Of a DNA stretch of 64,000 bases, positions 1-12,110 are shown piece after piece (position 1 is the first letter of the stretch; every line of letters begins with the position of its first letter). The stretch is from Adineta ricciae (lineage: Eukaryota > Rotifera > Eurotatoria > Adinetida > Adinetidae): positions 124,001 through 188,000 of the forward strand of contig CAJNOJ010000017.1 in NCBI GenBank assembly GCA_905250025.1, written 5' to 3'. The notes below the pieces were generated by a model. That model was not told the origin of the DNA. It saw only the letters and a list, made by a program, of their open reading frames with translations, and did not search any database. The translations under genes were made by a program, and so were the position numbers.

Positions 1-9
1 TTATCTTAC

Positions 10-138
10 TTGTTTTATACTGTCAAAATAACGGATAAATGATTGATATGTCAGACTAGTACCAAGAAGGATAATTACAATCAAACAAATAATGGTCAGT
101 TTACGATTTTTACAACGAGGAACATGTAATGACGGCAT
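10..138 (-). CDS. First exon of a type II membrane protein (partial)
   Basis: The 43-codon exon begins at an ATG at 138 and ends at a donor (CAA|GTAAGA) 10 bases from the window edge, so the rest of the gene lies to the left. It reads a short basic cytoplasmic head (MPSLHVPRCKNRK) followed by one hydrophobic segment of about 20 residues (LTIICLIVIILLGTSLTY). This is the layout of a signal-anchor Golgi enzyme, but nothing of the catalytic part is visible and no family can be named. An in-frame ATG at 162 would add eight residues. A TTTTTAG acceptor lies between the two ATGs, which favours the 138 start. Confidence 0.5.
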
Positions 139-2541
139 AAATTCATCCGAAGCTAAAAACATTTGCGTCAGTACAGAAAGAAGAATGCAAAATAACGATT
201 TATTTCTCACGAAAAATATTTATCAGTCTTTACCAAATGTTGGTATAATACTCAGTAAGTTTACAATCCTTTTTTCAATTTTTTCTCTTGGAAATACGAG
301 GCGTATCAAATATCCATTACTCCGGATTTTCTTAGTCGAGAAAAAAACGCTGTAAAAAGCAGCTACTTGCGGCTCTACTCATTCTCAAAACTAACAGTTA
401 AGTCTAATGCATTGATTGAAAGAGAATTCATCGTCTCAGGAAAGATAATAACGATGATTATGAACTATTCGAAAGTCACGTACAACGTTAAAGACATTAC
501 ATATATATTTAAGCAAAAAATAGCACGTTTCCTCCCCACGAAACCGACATTTCTTCCGACTGATTCTCCTTCAAAAAGATTTCACGCACTAAATTCCTTC
601 CTCGCGTTTTATCGACAAATACTGGACATATCGAAATCTAAAGTCTCTTCTTACACTGTATCATATTAAAACGCGTACCTGGTACCATCATTAGTACGGA
701 TTGACTGCAATCTTATCTTTTCAAACCTTGCTGTGTTGCAATGGATGGATCCATTATCGAAATAATTATACTAAAACCTTTCTAACAATGCTTTCTTCTT
801 ACTAAAATATTTATACATGTTAATCGAGCTACTCTTGCTTGTTTAAATGTCTAATTAACCAAATAATTCAGTATTCTTTTAACAGAACTATTGATGAATC
901 TATTGGGATGTAGGAGCCTGTTTTATAGTTCAATGCGCCTTTTCTTTGAATCATAGTCGTGGATTAAAAGTGATACGAATGAAAGTTGAAAAAATTTACC
1001 GTAAGTGTTAGTGTCAGACGACCGAATGCTTATTGCGATCGTTGGATGACGCACCTGAGATAAGAGAAAAGAGAAGTCAACTTTTGTCTTTTCTATTCGT
1101 TTCTGTAACTGATAACAAAACTTCACGCAGTAAAACTACTCATGTTTTTTATTTGCCCGCTCATATCATCATTGAATACGAAAGGAAATCTTACTTGCAT
1201 CAAGTTTCGTCAATTCAAACATTCATAACATGCGATTTATCGTCTCAATGAGTTCCGCTTACACATTTTCACGTTTATAATAGATGTGCATCAAAGTTTC
1301 ACTGTCGTGTGCGTCATTTTCTGTAAGATTAACGAACAGTAATGTACAATATCAAATAACATCGAAAGACAATGGCTCTTTTATTGGAGAAGACGGAGAG
1401 AAAAAGATTTCATCAGAAGATATCATTTTACCATTGATTTGCTTCATCAGCGATGCATTCATACTGCTGGATTAGAAGTACGGTCGACTGACTAAAAATA
1501 ACAACTTCGTTTAATTGATTCTGATAAAACGATCTGTTCGACTTACATAATCATAATCATGAGTTCACTTCAAGACGACTATTTTCTATGGACATGAACA
1601 TGGTTAATAGATATCTGTGCTTGAACACAGTATAAACTAGCGTATAACTTGCACGACAATGTTTTATTCAATGTTATGACATTGTAAATGACACGAGAAA
1701 TATAAATGTCTACCTTGAAGTGTGCTGTTCATCGTATTTATAGAGCAAACATTCATTTCCGTTTATTAATATGTGTACGCAGTAGATCTTAACCTTTATG
1801 TCTGCAATAGACAAGAACATCTTAGGGAAAGACAAATGACAGTTTATTCTCTGATTTTTGCTTGTTTTATATGTTATATAAACATAACGTGAATAATGCT
1901 AACATAACCAACAGTTATTCAATGAAACTTCAATAGATGAAGCTATTACTGCACCCTCATTCATTAATCAACAATGACGAACGACTGAAACTGACGACTT
2001 CTTTTGAAGTCATCAAATATGTTAATGTTACGGAAGAGAATCAATCAAATCCAAAACGATCTGTCAATGTTTTTCTATTTGCTAACGATGATCAACATCA
2101 TGTGTGTTTACAACCAGAGAAGCTATTTCGTATATGTAAGGATAATAATGGAAATAGCACGAGAATGAAAGGTTATTACTGGCATGCAATGAGAATTTTG
2201 GCCAGAAACTATTATAAATATTGACTATAGTAATACTTATTTGAGGTACTTGAAAATCTCTAAATGGGCGATAGTTACAACATGAAAACTATTGTCTAGC
2301 TATCTGCACGGAAGAAATTTGTTGTCTAACCTGATATTTTTCAATAGAGAAGAAACGAACCGAGATATTAAAAAAAAACAAATTTAACAAAATAGAAATC
2401 GAATCATTAGTTTATAAAAAGAATGTTTCGAGCACAACTGAAAACAATAATTTGTTGTAATGGATTGTCAACATTTGAGATCCAAGTCAGGCTACGATGA
2501 GACAGATACATTTTTAAGTAATCCAGCCATTTCTTCAAGTG
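139..2541. other. Intergenic stretch without a supported gene
   Basis: AT-rich DNA between the left-edge gene and the end of the glycosyltransferase-like gene. The only open stretch with any coding look is at 1937-2224 on the plus strand (95 codons from ATG, preceded by AATAG). It has no recognisable domain and no splice partner, so it is not called. I see no RNA gene or transposon here. Confidence 0.5.
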
Positions 2542-4401
2542 TCATATATTTCGATTCAAGTGCCATTCGCATCGCCTACAATGCAGAGCAAGAAATGATC
2601 GCGAAACTCTATCTCCTTTTTTTCTTACATATGCTTGGGCAGTCATATCGTTTCGATATAATTCCAGTTCACTTTGATTGTAATGGCCGAGTTTAAAAGC
2701 AAATTTAGAAAAACGTTCGTTTGTATGCCAACAATGTAAATTAAGACGTGTACCTTGCTGGATGTATGAATTACTCTTGTCGGTCGTTGATTGATCGAGA
2801 AGATTGTTACCAATAATGATTCGAATTTCATTTGTAGCAACTAAGTGATTCAATGCTAAATGCTGACCGTAGAGAAGTAACACACCGTAATGCCTGAAAA
2901 TTAAATGAACATTTCAAATGCAGAAAAATCAAGTTTTGAACATAATTATGTACCATTCGGGCCACATCAACGTTCCTAATTTCGATTCTCGTTCCGGAGT
3001 TGCAAATTCATATTGCGCTAACCATAACATACCATTCAAAGTTTGATTAGCTACTAGATATCCATCATATGGCGAGCCATACCTATAAAGAGAGAAAGAA
3101 ATGAAGAAACCTATGAGTTTAATTTAAAAATGAAATTCGAACGAACCAAGTGGAACCCATGCCAGAGATGCCAGCATGAGCAAAACCCATGTCACGAGAA
3201 ATGCGTTTTAATTTTCGGCGATTGAAATCTGTTCCATAGCCACCACCACCAGTTATAAACGAACAATTTTGTGGAATATAATTAGCAAAATGCCGATAAA
3301 TAAACACATCTAAAGTATCACATAATTACGAACAATCTTTGGTATTTCCTTTTCAAAATATAACTTCTGTTAATCTACGTCGACTTACTTGTCTCTATCG
3401 TAAAATAAGTTTTTCAATACTACAGACAAGCACTGACTACTTTTCAGAATCTTGACTATTTCTAACAAATAATATGAAACCAATTACCTACCGATATCTG
3501 TTCGTAGAATAAAATCATACATTTTGAAAGTCCAATAACCTTCGTAGATTGTATTAATAGAATCAACATAACCATACGATCGAAGATTTCTGTAGAGAGA
3601 ATCAGAACGTTGTGCATCAAATGTTTGCGCATCGGTTGGTATAGGAACGCCAATAAAAGGATCTGTCATATCTTTATAGGATGCCATAACGCTTTTGGCA
3701 TTATCGAATGCAGTTTGAAAATTATCCTTTATCAGTTGTGCTGTTCGATATTGTACAGGTACATAGAGAAAAAGTCGGCATATCGAGGGTTCGTCTTTAT
3801 TCGTTCGTATGCGATTCACACAACCGAGACTTCGAAACTCTGAGGAAAAGTTATATGTGAATATCACAAAATCCGTTCGCCACGTTCGTGGTTGAGTACG
3901 CAACATTTCAACCCATGAACGATAAAGCCTAGAAAGAATAGTAGAATTCAAGACGCTGAAAGTTTAAATTTCAGACACGACAAATTTCTTCTTAAGAGCT
4001 ACTTGATCTTAAGTCAATAGTGAAGCATAAAATCAGGCCAAGTACGAACGCAGTCGATATTTCTTGCGTGCTATTGCTTACCATCTGACTTCTGGAAAGA
4101 AATAGTCACGTTGGTGATGTGGATAAAAAATAAGGATTGCACGTTGGACTGCTGACGTATTCTTGACTTCTGTACATGTCACAGTTTTGTTTGAAATTGA
4201 AGTTTGAATGAATACCGATGAACCTGCGACATTTGATTTAGTTTTTGATGTTTCTGGACAATTACATGCGGCAGATTGACGAGGTCTTTCCTCAGACGCA
4301 GCATCACCACCATTTGAATGACTGAACACAAAGACGATTAAAATAAAACCTACAGATAAACCAATTGCCGATAACAACAATCGGTGTGAAATACGGCGCA
4401 T
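2542..4401 (-). CDS. Type II membrane, glycosyltransferase-like protein (DUF7164-like)
   Basis: Five exons join in frame: 4401-4082, 3928-3492, 3309-3147, 3082-2954 and 2893-2542. They give 466 residues. The start MRRISHRLL at 4401 lies 5 nt after a TTTTTAG acceptor. Residues about 8-27 are a signal-anchor segment, followed by a Ser/Thr/Cys-rich stem and a lumenal domain of about 370 residues. That domain contains DxDVFIYRHF, a glycine run GGGGYGTDF, STWYGSPYDG and, near the end, NERFSKFAFKLGHYNQ. From memory these blocks match uncharacterised nematode and rotifer proteins of the DUF7164 kind, which look like Golgi GT-A glycosyltransferases. The acidic 'TDID' could be a metal-binding DxD motif. 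The family assignment is recall and the glycosyltransferase role is inference. Every exon phase fits, so the gene model itself is secure. Confidence 0.8.
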
Positions 4402-4408
4402 GACTCCT
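4402..4408 (-). other. 3' splice site just upstream of an ATG
   Basis: The sequence before the start codon reads GTTTTTAG|GAGTC-ATG on the minus strand. A second acceptor (TTTTATTCTAG) lies about 18 nt further upstream. It fits either a 5'-UTR intron or spliced-leader addition. Confidence 0.45.
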
Positions 4409-6073
4409 AAAAACGCGAACAACCAACTACGCTAGAATAAAAATCAAATATTATTTTCATACTATATTCGAACGCTACAGATTTTTTCTTCGGGAAACAA
4501 AAAACACCTGTATATGAGCCGTGTCTTTTACTACACACATGTCTGTTAGTTTCTTCCTACGCGGAGAAAATATTTTCACATCAAACGAGCATAGGAGAAA
4601 GAATATGTCGTCGTATGAATGATGCTTTACTCTTCTGCTCGTACGTTTTTTTTCTTCTCTCGAATTTATTAATCAAATCAAATTATACACCGTCCAATGC
4701 AGAGACGAAGGACATCCATAAAAAAAAGTGAATCACCTGTGTTTGTTGCATTATAACTAATGTATTTCTACACTCTGTGTTGATATTAAAAACGTATGTG
4801 ATTCGTAGAGGAGAAAATACATTTTTGTCTTCGAAACGCAATTACATAAGAAGATTAAACTTGTACCTATCAACGACTGAAATCTGATTGTTAAAGATTA
4901 GAGTTAAGCTTTCAAAATTTATGAAATCATCAAAGGCTCGATTGTTTTATTATAGACTTAGAACCAGAATTTTGAATTAGTTAATCTTGGTAGGGAATTT
5001 GTAGAGAACTAATTTTGATTAGATGCGAAACCGTAGTAAAGACAAAAGGTAGAAGACCAAGTAGTTTTTTGCTGTTTGAATAGAAAGACGAAAGAAATGA
5101 GGAAAAAATACCTGATATTGCTTCAAGATTGTTTACTTGCAAAGAAAAGACATATTTAAAAATAAAAATAAAAAAAAAACAAACGATCTTCCATATTGGA
5201 GATTTCTTTTTCAACCTTTCAAATGAGAAAATTCTTCGCCGCGTTTTTTTTTCTCTTTGCATATTCGTAAGAAAAGGATGATGAATAAACGATGAGATAG
5301 TTTTCTTATTCTACCGACGATTGACTTACGCAGAAGCAATATTCTTAGATGTAATGGTAATTCTTTGGATGCACACGCTGGAATTACCCTTGTAAACTTG
5401 AGCTCAGTTCGACAATAATGTCATTCATTATGACGGCAAACGGAGACGTTGTCTAAAAGGGAATGGTACTTATGGAATTCCTTTTTTTTTTATCTTTTTT
5501 CTTGTTGTGTTGCCTATTTGACAGCCATGAGTACACGAAGAAGAAGAAGAATAAAGAAAGATTGACATCAGTTTTCTTTCGGGTGTAAATTCTTTCGATG
5601 CATTATCGGAAACATTCTTCCCGAGTTGAGAACAGTTTCACATTGATGTGATCTATGCTTTTATACTAATGCATTATGACCGACTTGAATTCAAGACGAA
5701 TTATTTTTTCCTATGAGACGGAAAGACAATTGATGATCAAGAATGATCGTCAACGAACGATTTATGTGAAGTATAAACAAATTTTCCAATTTGTTATGTT
5801 AGAGTGATGAAGTAAGATTAAAAAGATATAATCGATGTGTGCGTCTTTTTGACACGAGAAGGTCGAATAGAAAATAATTTAATCTTTCGAGACAGTTTCC
5901 TGTAGAATAACTACGTTCATACGCTTTGAAGGACTGTAGCAGGAAAAAACATTAAAACATGTCTTGAATCCGTGATTATTGCATAAGACTTACGCAATTT
6001 TGCATTAGTCATACAAAAAGAAAGAATAACAACAGCAAATCAGTTATTAGTGTTCTATCTATCTTCGAATCAC
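4409..6073. other. Divergent intergenic region
   Basis: This stretch separates the minus-strand membrane protein from the plus-strand phosphatase, so it should hold both promoters. It contains A/T runs and short purine-rich repeats (GAAGAAGAAGAA near 5540). The 93-codon minus-strand ORF at 4981-5262 is low in complexity and lacks splice or domain support. No TATA box can be placed with confidence. Confidence 0.45.
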
Positions 6074-6574
6074 ATGGCACATCAACAACAATCGAAATTG
6101 TCGATAAAATCTTTCGAATATTCTGAACTGATTGACAATTTCCTCTATCTTGGCAGTAGTCAAACGTCAAAAAATCTCGCTGGTTTGCATTCAATCAACA
6201 TTACACACATTGTAAACTTAGCTGGCAAATGTCACTACCCGTCGGAATTTACTTATGGGACATTTCACATCGAGGATGGTGTGTCTAAACACAAATGTGA
6301 ACGAAATCTTCCCCTGATTCTTCAATTTATTGACCAAACTCGTCATGAAAAGTCAACCAATCGTGTTCTGATTCATTGCCGTGCTGGAATGAGTCGAACA
6401 CCGTTCATAGCTATTGCCTATCTGATGCATTCGACGAACATGTCACTCATGGACGCGTATCAACTTGTTAAAACATGCCGACCACAAATACGTATCCATG
6501 AAGAACATTGTAAAACACTATTGGAAATGGATAAAAGCAACAGTTGTACATTAGAATATCTGATGAAGGAATAG
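6074..6574 (+). CDS. Dual-specificity protein phosphatase
   Basis: An uninterrupted 166-residue ORF from ATG at 6074; upstream codons of the frame lack another ATG. It has the atypical DUSP layout: an N-terminal IxxNFLYLGSSQ block, the general-acid loop FHIEDG, and the catalytic loop HCRAGMSRT, where Cys is the nucleophile and Arg binds phosphate. The C-terminal part has the usual (I/L)AYLM...CRPQIRIHEEHCKTLLE helix block. It should remove phosphate from Ser/Thr or Tyr of a protein, most likely in the cytosol. There is no KIM/rhodanese domain, so it is a small atypical DUSP and not a classical MAP-kinase phosphatase. The precise orthologue is not clear. Lack of introns is unusual beside its intron-rich neighbours and could mean retroposition, but a 5'-UTR intron (TTATTAG at about 6050) is possible. 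Confidence 0.9.
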   Translation: MAHQQQSKLSIKSFEYSELIDNFLYLGSSQTSKNLAGLHSINITHIVNLAGKCHYPSEFTYGTFHIEDGVSKHKCERNLPLILQFIDQTRHEKSTNRVLIHCRAGMSRTPFIAIAYLMHSTNMSLMDAYQLVKTCRPQIRIHEEHCKTLLEMDKSNSCTLEYLMKE

Positions 6575-7096
6575 AACGGTTAGTTTTTTTGTGTTTTCCA
6601 AATTTTCGATATCATTTCTTTTTCAACTTCTAGCTTTCACTCTCACTTACAGACGCTTACATGCATACAGAAAGAACAAGAAAAAAAATTGAATCAATCA
6701 AAAAAAAAATAATTACCATCGCACGAAGATAAACGTAGGGACAACGAAAGACTTGTGAAGGAAAGAAACCAGAAAACAGGTAGAGTCAATCTTGCAAAGA
6801 GTAAGGCATAGGGAACAGAAAATATTATTAATAATAATGAATAAATTATTATATAAAAAAAAAAGGAAATTGAAGGTTCATACACGTAAACCATGTATAA
6901 GAGAGAAAGTTAAGATCGTTTGGCGTACACAAAAACAGAAAACCATCAAGGTTTACATTGTGTCAATATACATAAATGTATATAGATATGCATACGAAAA
7001 CGCAAGCACCATTTTCTACATGTTCGAACTTAAATTCATATGTAGAAGAGATTGCAAGATAACATGCATAAGTGTGGAAACAGTCAAGGAAAAAAG
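6575..7096. other. Convergent intergenic region
   Basis: Sequence between the end of the phosphatase gene and the end of NRBP. It is A-rich with several AATAAA-like hexamers on the plus strand and should contain both 3' UTRs. The 102-codon plus ORF at 6792-7100 is lysine-rich low-complexity translation and is not supported. Confidence 0.45.
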
Positions 7097-10000
7097 TTAA
7101 GTCGGTAAAAACATAACCGGTTGTGACGGAGAATTTGACCATGCCGACAGATTGTTTCCGTCGAGTAGAGGAGGACCGTTGGTTGGAGATGATGTACTCA
7201 GTTGATTTTGTAGAGCTTGGGATGTTATAAGTGCAGCTGTAGCAGCGACAACAGCTGTTTTCTTCACGTCAAGTAACGAAGTTGAGGTGCCATTCAGAAC
7301 GTCTGGAGATGTAATTGTGGCATTAAATGCTTTGTCTATTGATTGTTCAACACGTGCATAGTCACTCTGAAAAGACCAAAAAAAACCATTGTTTTCAATG
7401 GGACACGGGTAGTTGGAAAGCTTACCTCATGAATTAAACCGAGTTCTAAGAGTTCTTTTGCTATACCACTTGGCGTTTCATCTGATTCGATTTCTGCCGT
7501 CATATCACGCTGTAATCGATCTTGAAATTTCACACTGATGAATAACTAGAGATAAATTAAATGGAATTTCATAAGAAATCATCAGTCGTCCGTTTACCAA
7601 AGATGATCGAGTCTCTTTCGTTTTTATTTTACATTGTATATCGATAATTCTTCGATTTTCTTTCTCATTACTATTGGATAATGATGCTGTAGAAGAGCTA
7701 CTATTCATAAGTGTCGTTGAGGAATCATTTGTATGATGATCTGCATCATTTGTTGTCGACGTTGTTCGTTCGTACGATGATGTGGTCGCTCGTGACTTGA
7801 CTCCATTCGTGAACGCGGCGTTTGAATTAGAATCGTTTGCATTAATCGAATGGAATTGCGATGGATCTGTAATTGATTGTATGGGTGTAGTTGAATCGCT
7901 ATCTGTGTTCATTAATGTTGATGGTTGAAATGATGATAATGACGAGGAAGTTGGTATAGTTTTATCTGAGACAGGAGATTTTATTAGGAGATTTAGAGTA
8001 CTATTTGTCGGAAATAGTAAATGGTAGGCTGTGATTGGATATAAGCCATTCTGAACATCTTCGAGAAGTTTATCGAGATCAAATGATGGACAATCTTTGT
8101 AACTAAAAGCGAAGAAAGGAGATTCGAGATATTCAGGGACGGAAAAATACATACGTGAAGATAACCGGTTTGACACCTTCTCGAACCGATTCAGATTCTG
8201 CAAAGATCTGATCCGATAATGAAAGATGATGAAAAGGTGAAACAAATGATCGATCTGGCTTCGAACCTGTGCGAGAAAGACACATATAAATATGCTAAGT
8301 TAGTTCGCGAAAACATACGAATATCATCTGCCAACGAATGAACGGACAGAAGTTTTAATGATGGAATTTCAAACAGAGCTGGATGGAAGAGTAATTCACG
8401 TGCTGTCGGTCGTCTCACAGGATCAGTTTGAAGACATTTTAAAACGAGATCCTAATGTATGAGAAATACAAATGAAAATTTTATTTCTCTAAAAAAAAAC
8501 CTTGTTTGTTTTTCTACCTTCTGCACAGAATTATCCAAATTTGCAATCGCTTCATTCACAATATCATCAGTTATGGCATGCGTATCACCATTGCCGCCCA
8601 TTTCAAGATTACACATCTAGATATAAAGAGATTCGATCTTCCGACAATTTCGAATAACAACAGGATTATTTGATATCTTCTTCCATGTCTGTTTATCGCA
8701 TATTTAACATAATTAATTTTTTAGTAGTTATGCAGACAGTCCGAATAAGCGTAGGTTTCGCCTTCCTTCATAAATTCATCTCGCATACGAGTCGAGTTGA
8801 CTTTAACTATAATTAGTAGCAAACGAACGATCCGATTTTGAAAAATCTCACTAGGCTCTCTTCTCACTCAAAATTATACAATGTAATAGTGACTTATTCA
8901 TCCAAAATAATGGAAAATATCCATTATAACGTTTCGCAACATCCTTTTCCATGTCTGCTATTCATTATTCATCTAAGCAAACAACAAGCTCAAGCAAACT
9001 TCCCCTCGTGTGATGATTCGTTTACAAGAAAAGAAACAAACAATACCTCAAGTGTTACCATGCCAAGTGAATAAATATCAACGGCTGTCGTAATCTGATT
9101 TAATTCTACAATTATCAAATACGATGCGAAATGTATTCGCTTCTTTCCGACAACAAACCTTCATCGATTTCTGGAGCTTGAAAATGTAGATTCTTCGCCG
9201 ATGAATCCGAGATACTTTTCACATGTCGATGTAGGACATCCGGCGCGACTAAATTGCAAAAAAGAACACATGTAATCGGTTTTAACAGATCGATTCAATC
9301 ATTCACACGGCAAAAAAAGACTGGTTGAAGTGTTTTGGCTTTCGACCTTTTTTTTTGAATCAATTAGTTACAGCTGAGCAGACAGAATCGAAGCAAAAAT
9401 GTAAATAGAAAAACAGTAATAAACATCAAACGTTAGAAACCTACCGATGCTCATGTCAGCAAATGCTTTCAGCTGAGGATAATGTACTATATATACAACG
9501 ATTATCTTTACATTTACGAACTACGTTAATATGTCGAGAGAAAATCCATCACCGAACGAAACTTACTGGATCCAATCTTTAGAAGACCGGTATTCTGTAT
9601 AAAAATTGTATCACAGGTTAAATTACCATGAATAATTGGTTCTTCACATGAATGTAAATAACTAATGACGAATAAAAACATATACATACATCAATGTGCA
9701 AATAGAATGTTGATATTAGTATTCTAAACATACTTTAAAGCAGATAATAATTGAATACACCATCGTCTCCAGGAATTTTTCGATAAACTTTGTTTCGTCT
9801 TCTTTGTTTTACGTAAAAATGCTTTTAACGAGCCACTTGACATGTATTCCGTAATAAAAACAACCTAATACATACCAATAGCAGTAAATATGCATTTGTT
9901 TTTCTCTAAAAATAAACAAAAGCTTACTCGGGGACGATCATCTGCTTTGGCACGATCTTGCCAATAGCCGTGAAATTTCACGATATTCATATGATTCAGT

Positions 10001-10547
10001 TCGATTAATTTATCGAAGACTTCACTAACTTTATTCTAAATAAGTGAAAATCGAGGAAGAATTTAGCGAAGAATGGAGACATACATGTTGACTATCACTA
10101 ATCTTTCTTTCAGAAAATAAAACTTCATTCCAAACAACTTCTACACCTTCTTCGGTATCCATGGCTAAATAGGATGCATCGATACCTGGAATGTCACGTT
10201 GAGCAACCTTGAAAACAAGTTTGGCACCTTTATCTCATACAATGAATAGAAATATATCGATTACTGTTTCACGTCGTTTTTGCCAGCGAGAACATGGACT
10301 TGACTCGATATAAACAGGTTCGCCGTCGTCGTCATCGTCATCATCAGTATGTGCTTGATGTTTATTTGAACCGCTACTCGCCGTTTCACTAACACCACCG
10401 CCATCTTTGCCCTTAAAAAGACAGATAAACGAGTGAGTTTTTCGTTATTCAAATAGGTAGGTCGAGTTAGATTCATTCGTGATTATGTCTTGAAATGGGG
10501 CTCACCTCTTCTTCCACAATAATCGTTTCTTCCTTTTCCTGATTCAT
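7097..10547 (-). CDS. NRBP1: Nuclear receptor-binding protein (NRBP) pseudokinase
   Basis: Many short exons on the minus strand give a protein that can be followed along the human NRBP sequence. In order they carry an acidic N-terminus starting MNQEKEETIIVEEE at 10547, SPCSRWQKRRE, a PGID..YLAMDTEEGVEVVWNEV block, EYMSSGSLK, and IIHGNLTCDTIFIQNTG. Then come RRPTARELLFHPALFEIPSLKLL and a C-terminal DLDKLLEDVQNG(L)YP region. The catalytic HRD is replaced by HGN, as in animal NRBP proteins, so it should be a pseudokinase acting as an adaptor in ER-Golgi traffic and ubiquitin-ligase scaffolding (Drosophila Madm family). An insert rich in Ser/Thr/Asn (about 100 residues, near 7650-8000) is not in vertebrate NRBP. 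The last exon (stop at 7097) ends SQPVMFLPT. An intron donor (GTAAAC near 7599) inside an open frame was chosen because it restores family alignment. Confidence 0.9.
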
Positions 10548-11478
10548 TGTTTTTACGATATAATTTCAATTATAACGTAAGTAACAAGAACAAGGCTAAG
10601 AAATGTTCATCAATAAAGTTCTGTTCTGTTTCTACCTTTCCTTTTTTTTCTGTTTTTGGTAGATTATAGACGAGAAACGCCCTTGTTTGCTGCGAAGTAC
10701 GTCTCAAAAATGTCGATATAAGCGCGCGATAATAACGACAGATATTAGCAGAAACTAAATAAGGTTTGTTAATAGTATTAACTGTATGATAGATAGAGTA
10801 AGAGCAAGATGGATAGAGGGAGAGAAACAGAGGCAAAGAAGGAAAAAAACATAAACGCGACGACGACGGCGATCGAATAGCAACATGCATTTTTAACGCA
10901 GCCATAGGCGACGTACATATGAAAGAACGAAAGAGAAAATAAAATCACTCAGCTGTTCGAAGCTCCCGTCTTTTTCTCCCTCTCTCTCTCTCTGCCTCCG
11001 TCCTCACAGTCTATACGATGCACAATGAGCGCGTCTCGTAGCTAGGGATCACGTGTACTTTTTGATGTATTCTCATGTGTACATATCTTCACATAGTAAT
11101 TTTATTTATCTTTCCATACATTGCGAGATAAATCAAATATCTGGTTATTCACCAGACAATAGAAGAAAGCCCTCGAATCTGTATCGGTTGTTTTTGTCGA
11201 TGTGTGAAAGCAAACAAAAGCTGATTTCTAATCATCAGTGTAGTTGTGCTCATTTCTCAGGGAGATTTGCCTACCGGCGACAACGGCAGGTGGCTTCTTT
11301 TTTCCATCATCATCGTCATCCGTGAGTATGTTCATTCATGTATGAGACGAGAAACAGTTGGATGAATGGATGTCGATTCGCTTTTTTCTGGCTTTTGTAA
11401 CGTGCTACAATAAAATCATACAATCAAATATAAAGAAAAACAGCGTAGATCAATGTCGTGCTTCTTCAATCGGGAACT

Positions 11479-11499
11479 ATAATAATAATAATAATAATC
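11479..11499. repeat. AAT microsatellite
   Basis: About seven perfect ATA/AAT units in non-coding DNA upstream of NRBP. Confidence 0.85.
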
Positions 11500-12044
11500 A
11501 GAAGAACAGAAATGAATAAAGTCCAAACATATGGTGTGCATATATATATATACTCATTCACGGCTACTATTTCGATCAAAATGAAGAAAACAAAACGAAA
11601 GGAAAGAAGTTCTTCTCTGAAGTTTTTTTTTTTCGTTTTTCATGTTTTTTGGTCTCTATCCAAGCAGATGTTTCTTTCTTACATGATGTTGTTTTCGCGC
11701 TTGCAACTAACAAGAATGCCTATGAATGTTGATTTCTAAATACAAAATATGAAGGTTAAGCTTGCAGGTGCGAGTCGCGAGCTTGTTTTCGTTCGTTCGC
11801 TCTACTCGAAAATTATTCTGTATGTATCGACATACATGCACACTAACGAACGTCGCAACAAGATCATGTGCCGTTATTTCTTTTTCATTTTCTATCGTTT
11901 ATACTCGAAAAGAGTGTATCTCGTGCTTCGAAAATAGAAAAAAAATAACACGTATTTACACTAAATCAATTAGATTCGAACTTTTAAAGTATATAAATCA
12001 ATATAATCAAAGCATGAAATATGCGCAGTGAAATTTGAATTTAC

Positions 12045-12110
12045 CTGTTCGCCACTTCGATGGCTATGGTAGCCTGAACTTGTTCGAGTAATCGTTGCAA
12101 CGCGCAACAT
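12045..12110 (-). CDS. Possible alternative first coding exon of NRBP
   Basis: Twenty-two open codons run from an ATG at 12110 to a good donor (GAACAG|GTAAAT), ending in phase 0. That is the same phase in which the NRBP exon starting near 10412 (GGC AAA GAT) begins, so splicing here would replace MNQEKEETIIVEEE with MLRVATITRTSSG... The Ser/Arg/His-rich sequence has no domain. This is inference from phase and splice signal only; it could be chance. Confidence 0.3.

Noticed and set aside
1937-2224. 95-codon plus-strand ORF with ATG
   Set aside because: No domain, no splice partners, isolated in AT-rich DNA; could be chance.
4981-5262. 93-codon minus-strand ORF
   Set aside because: Lys/Phe/Ser-rich translation of A/T runs with no acceptor or donor context.
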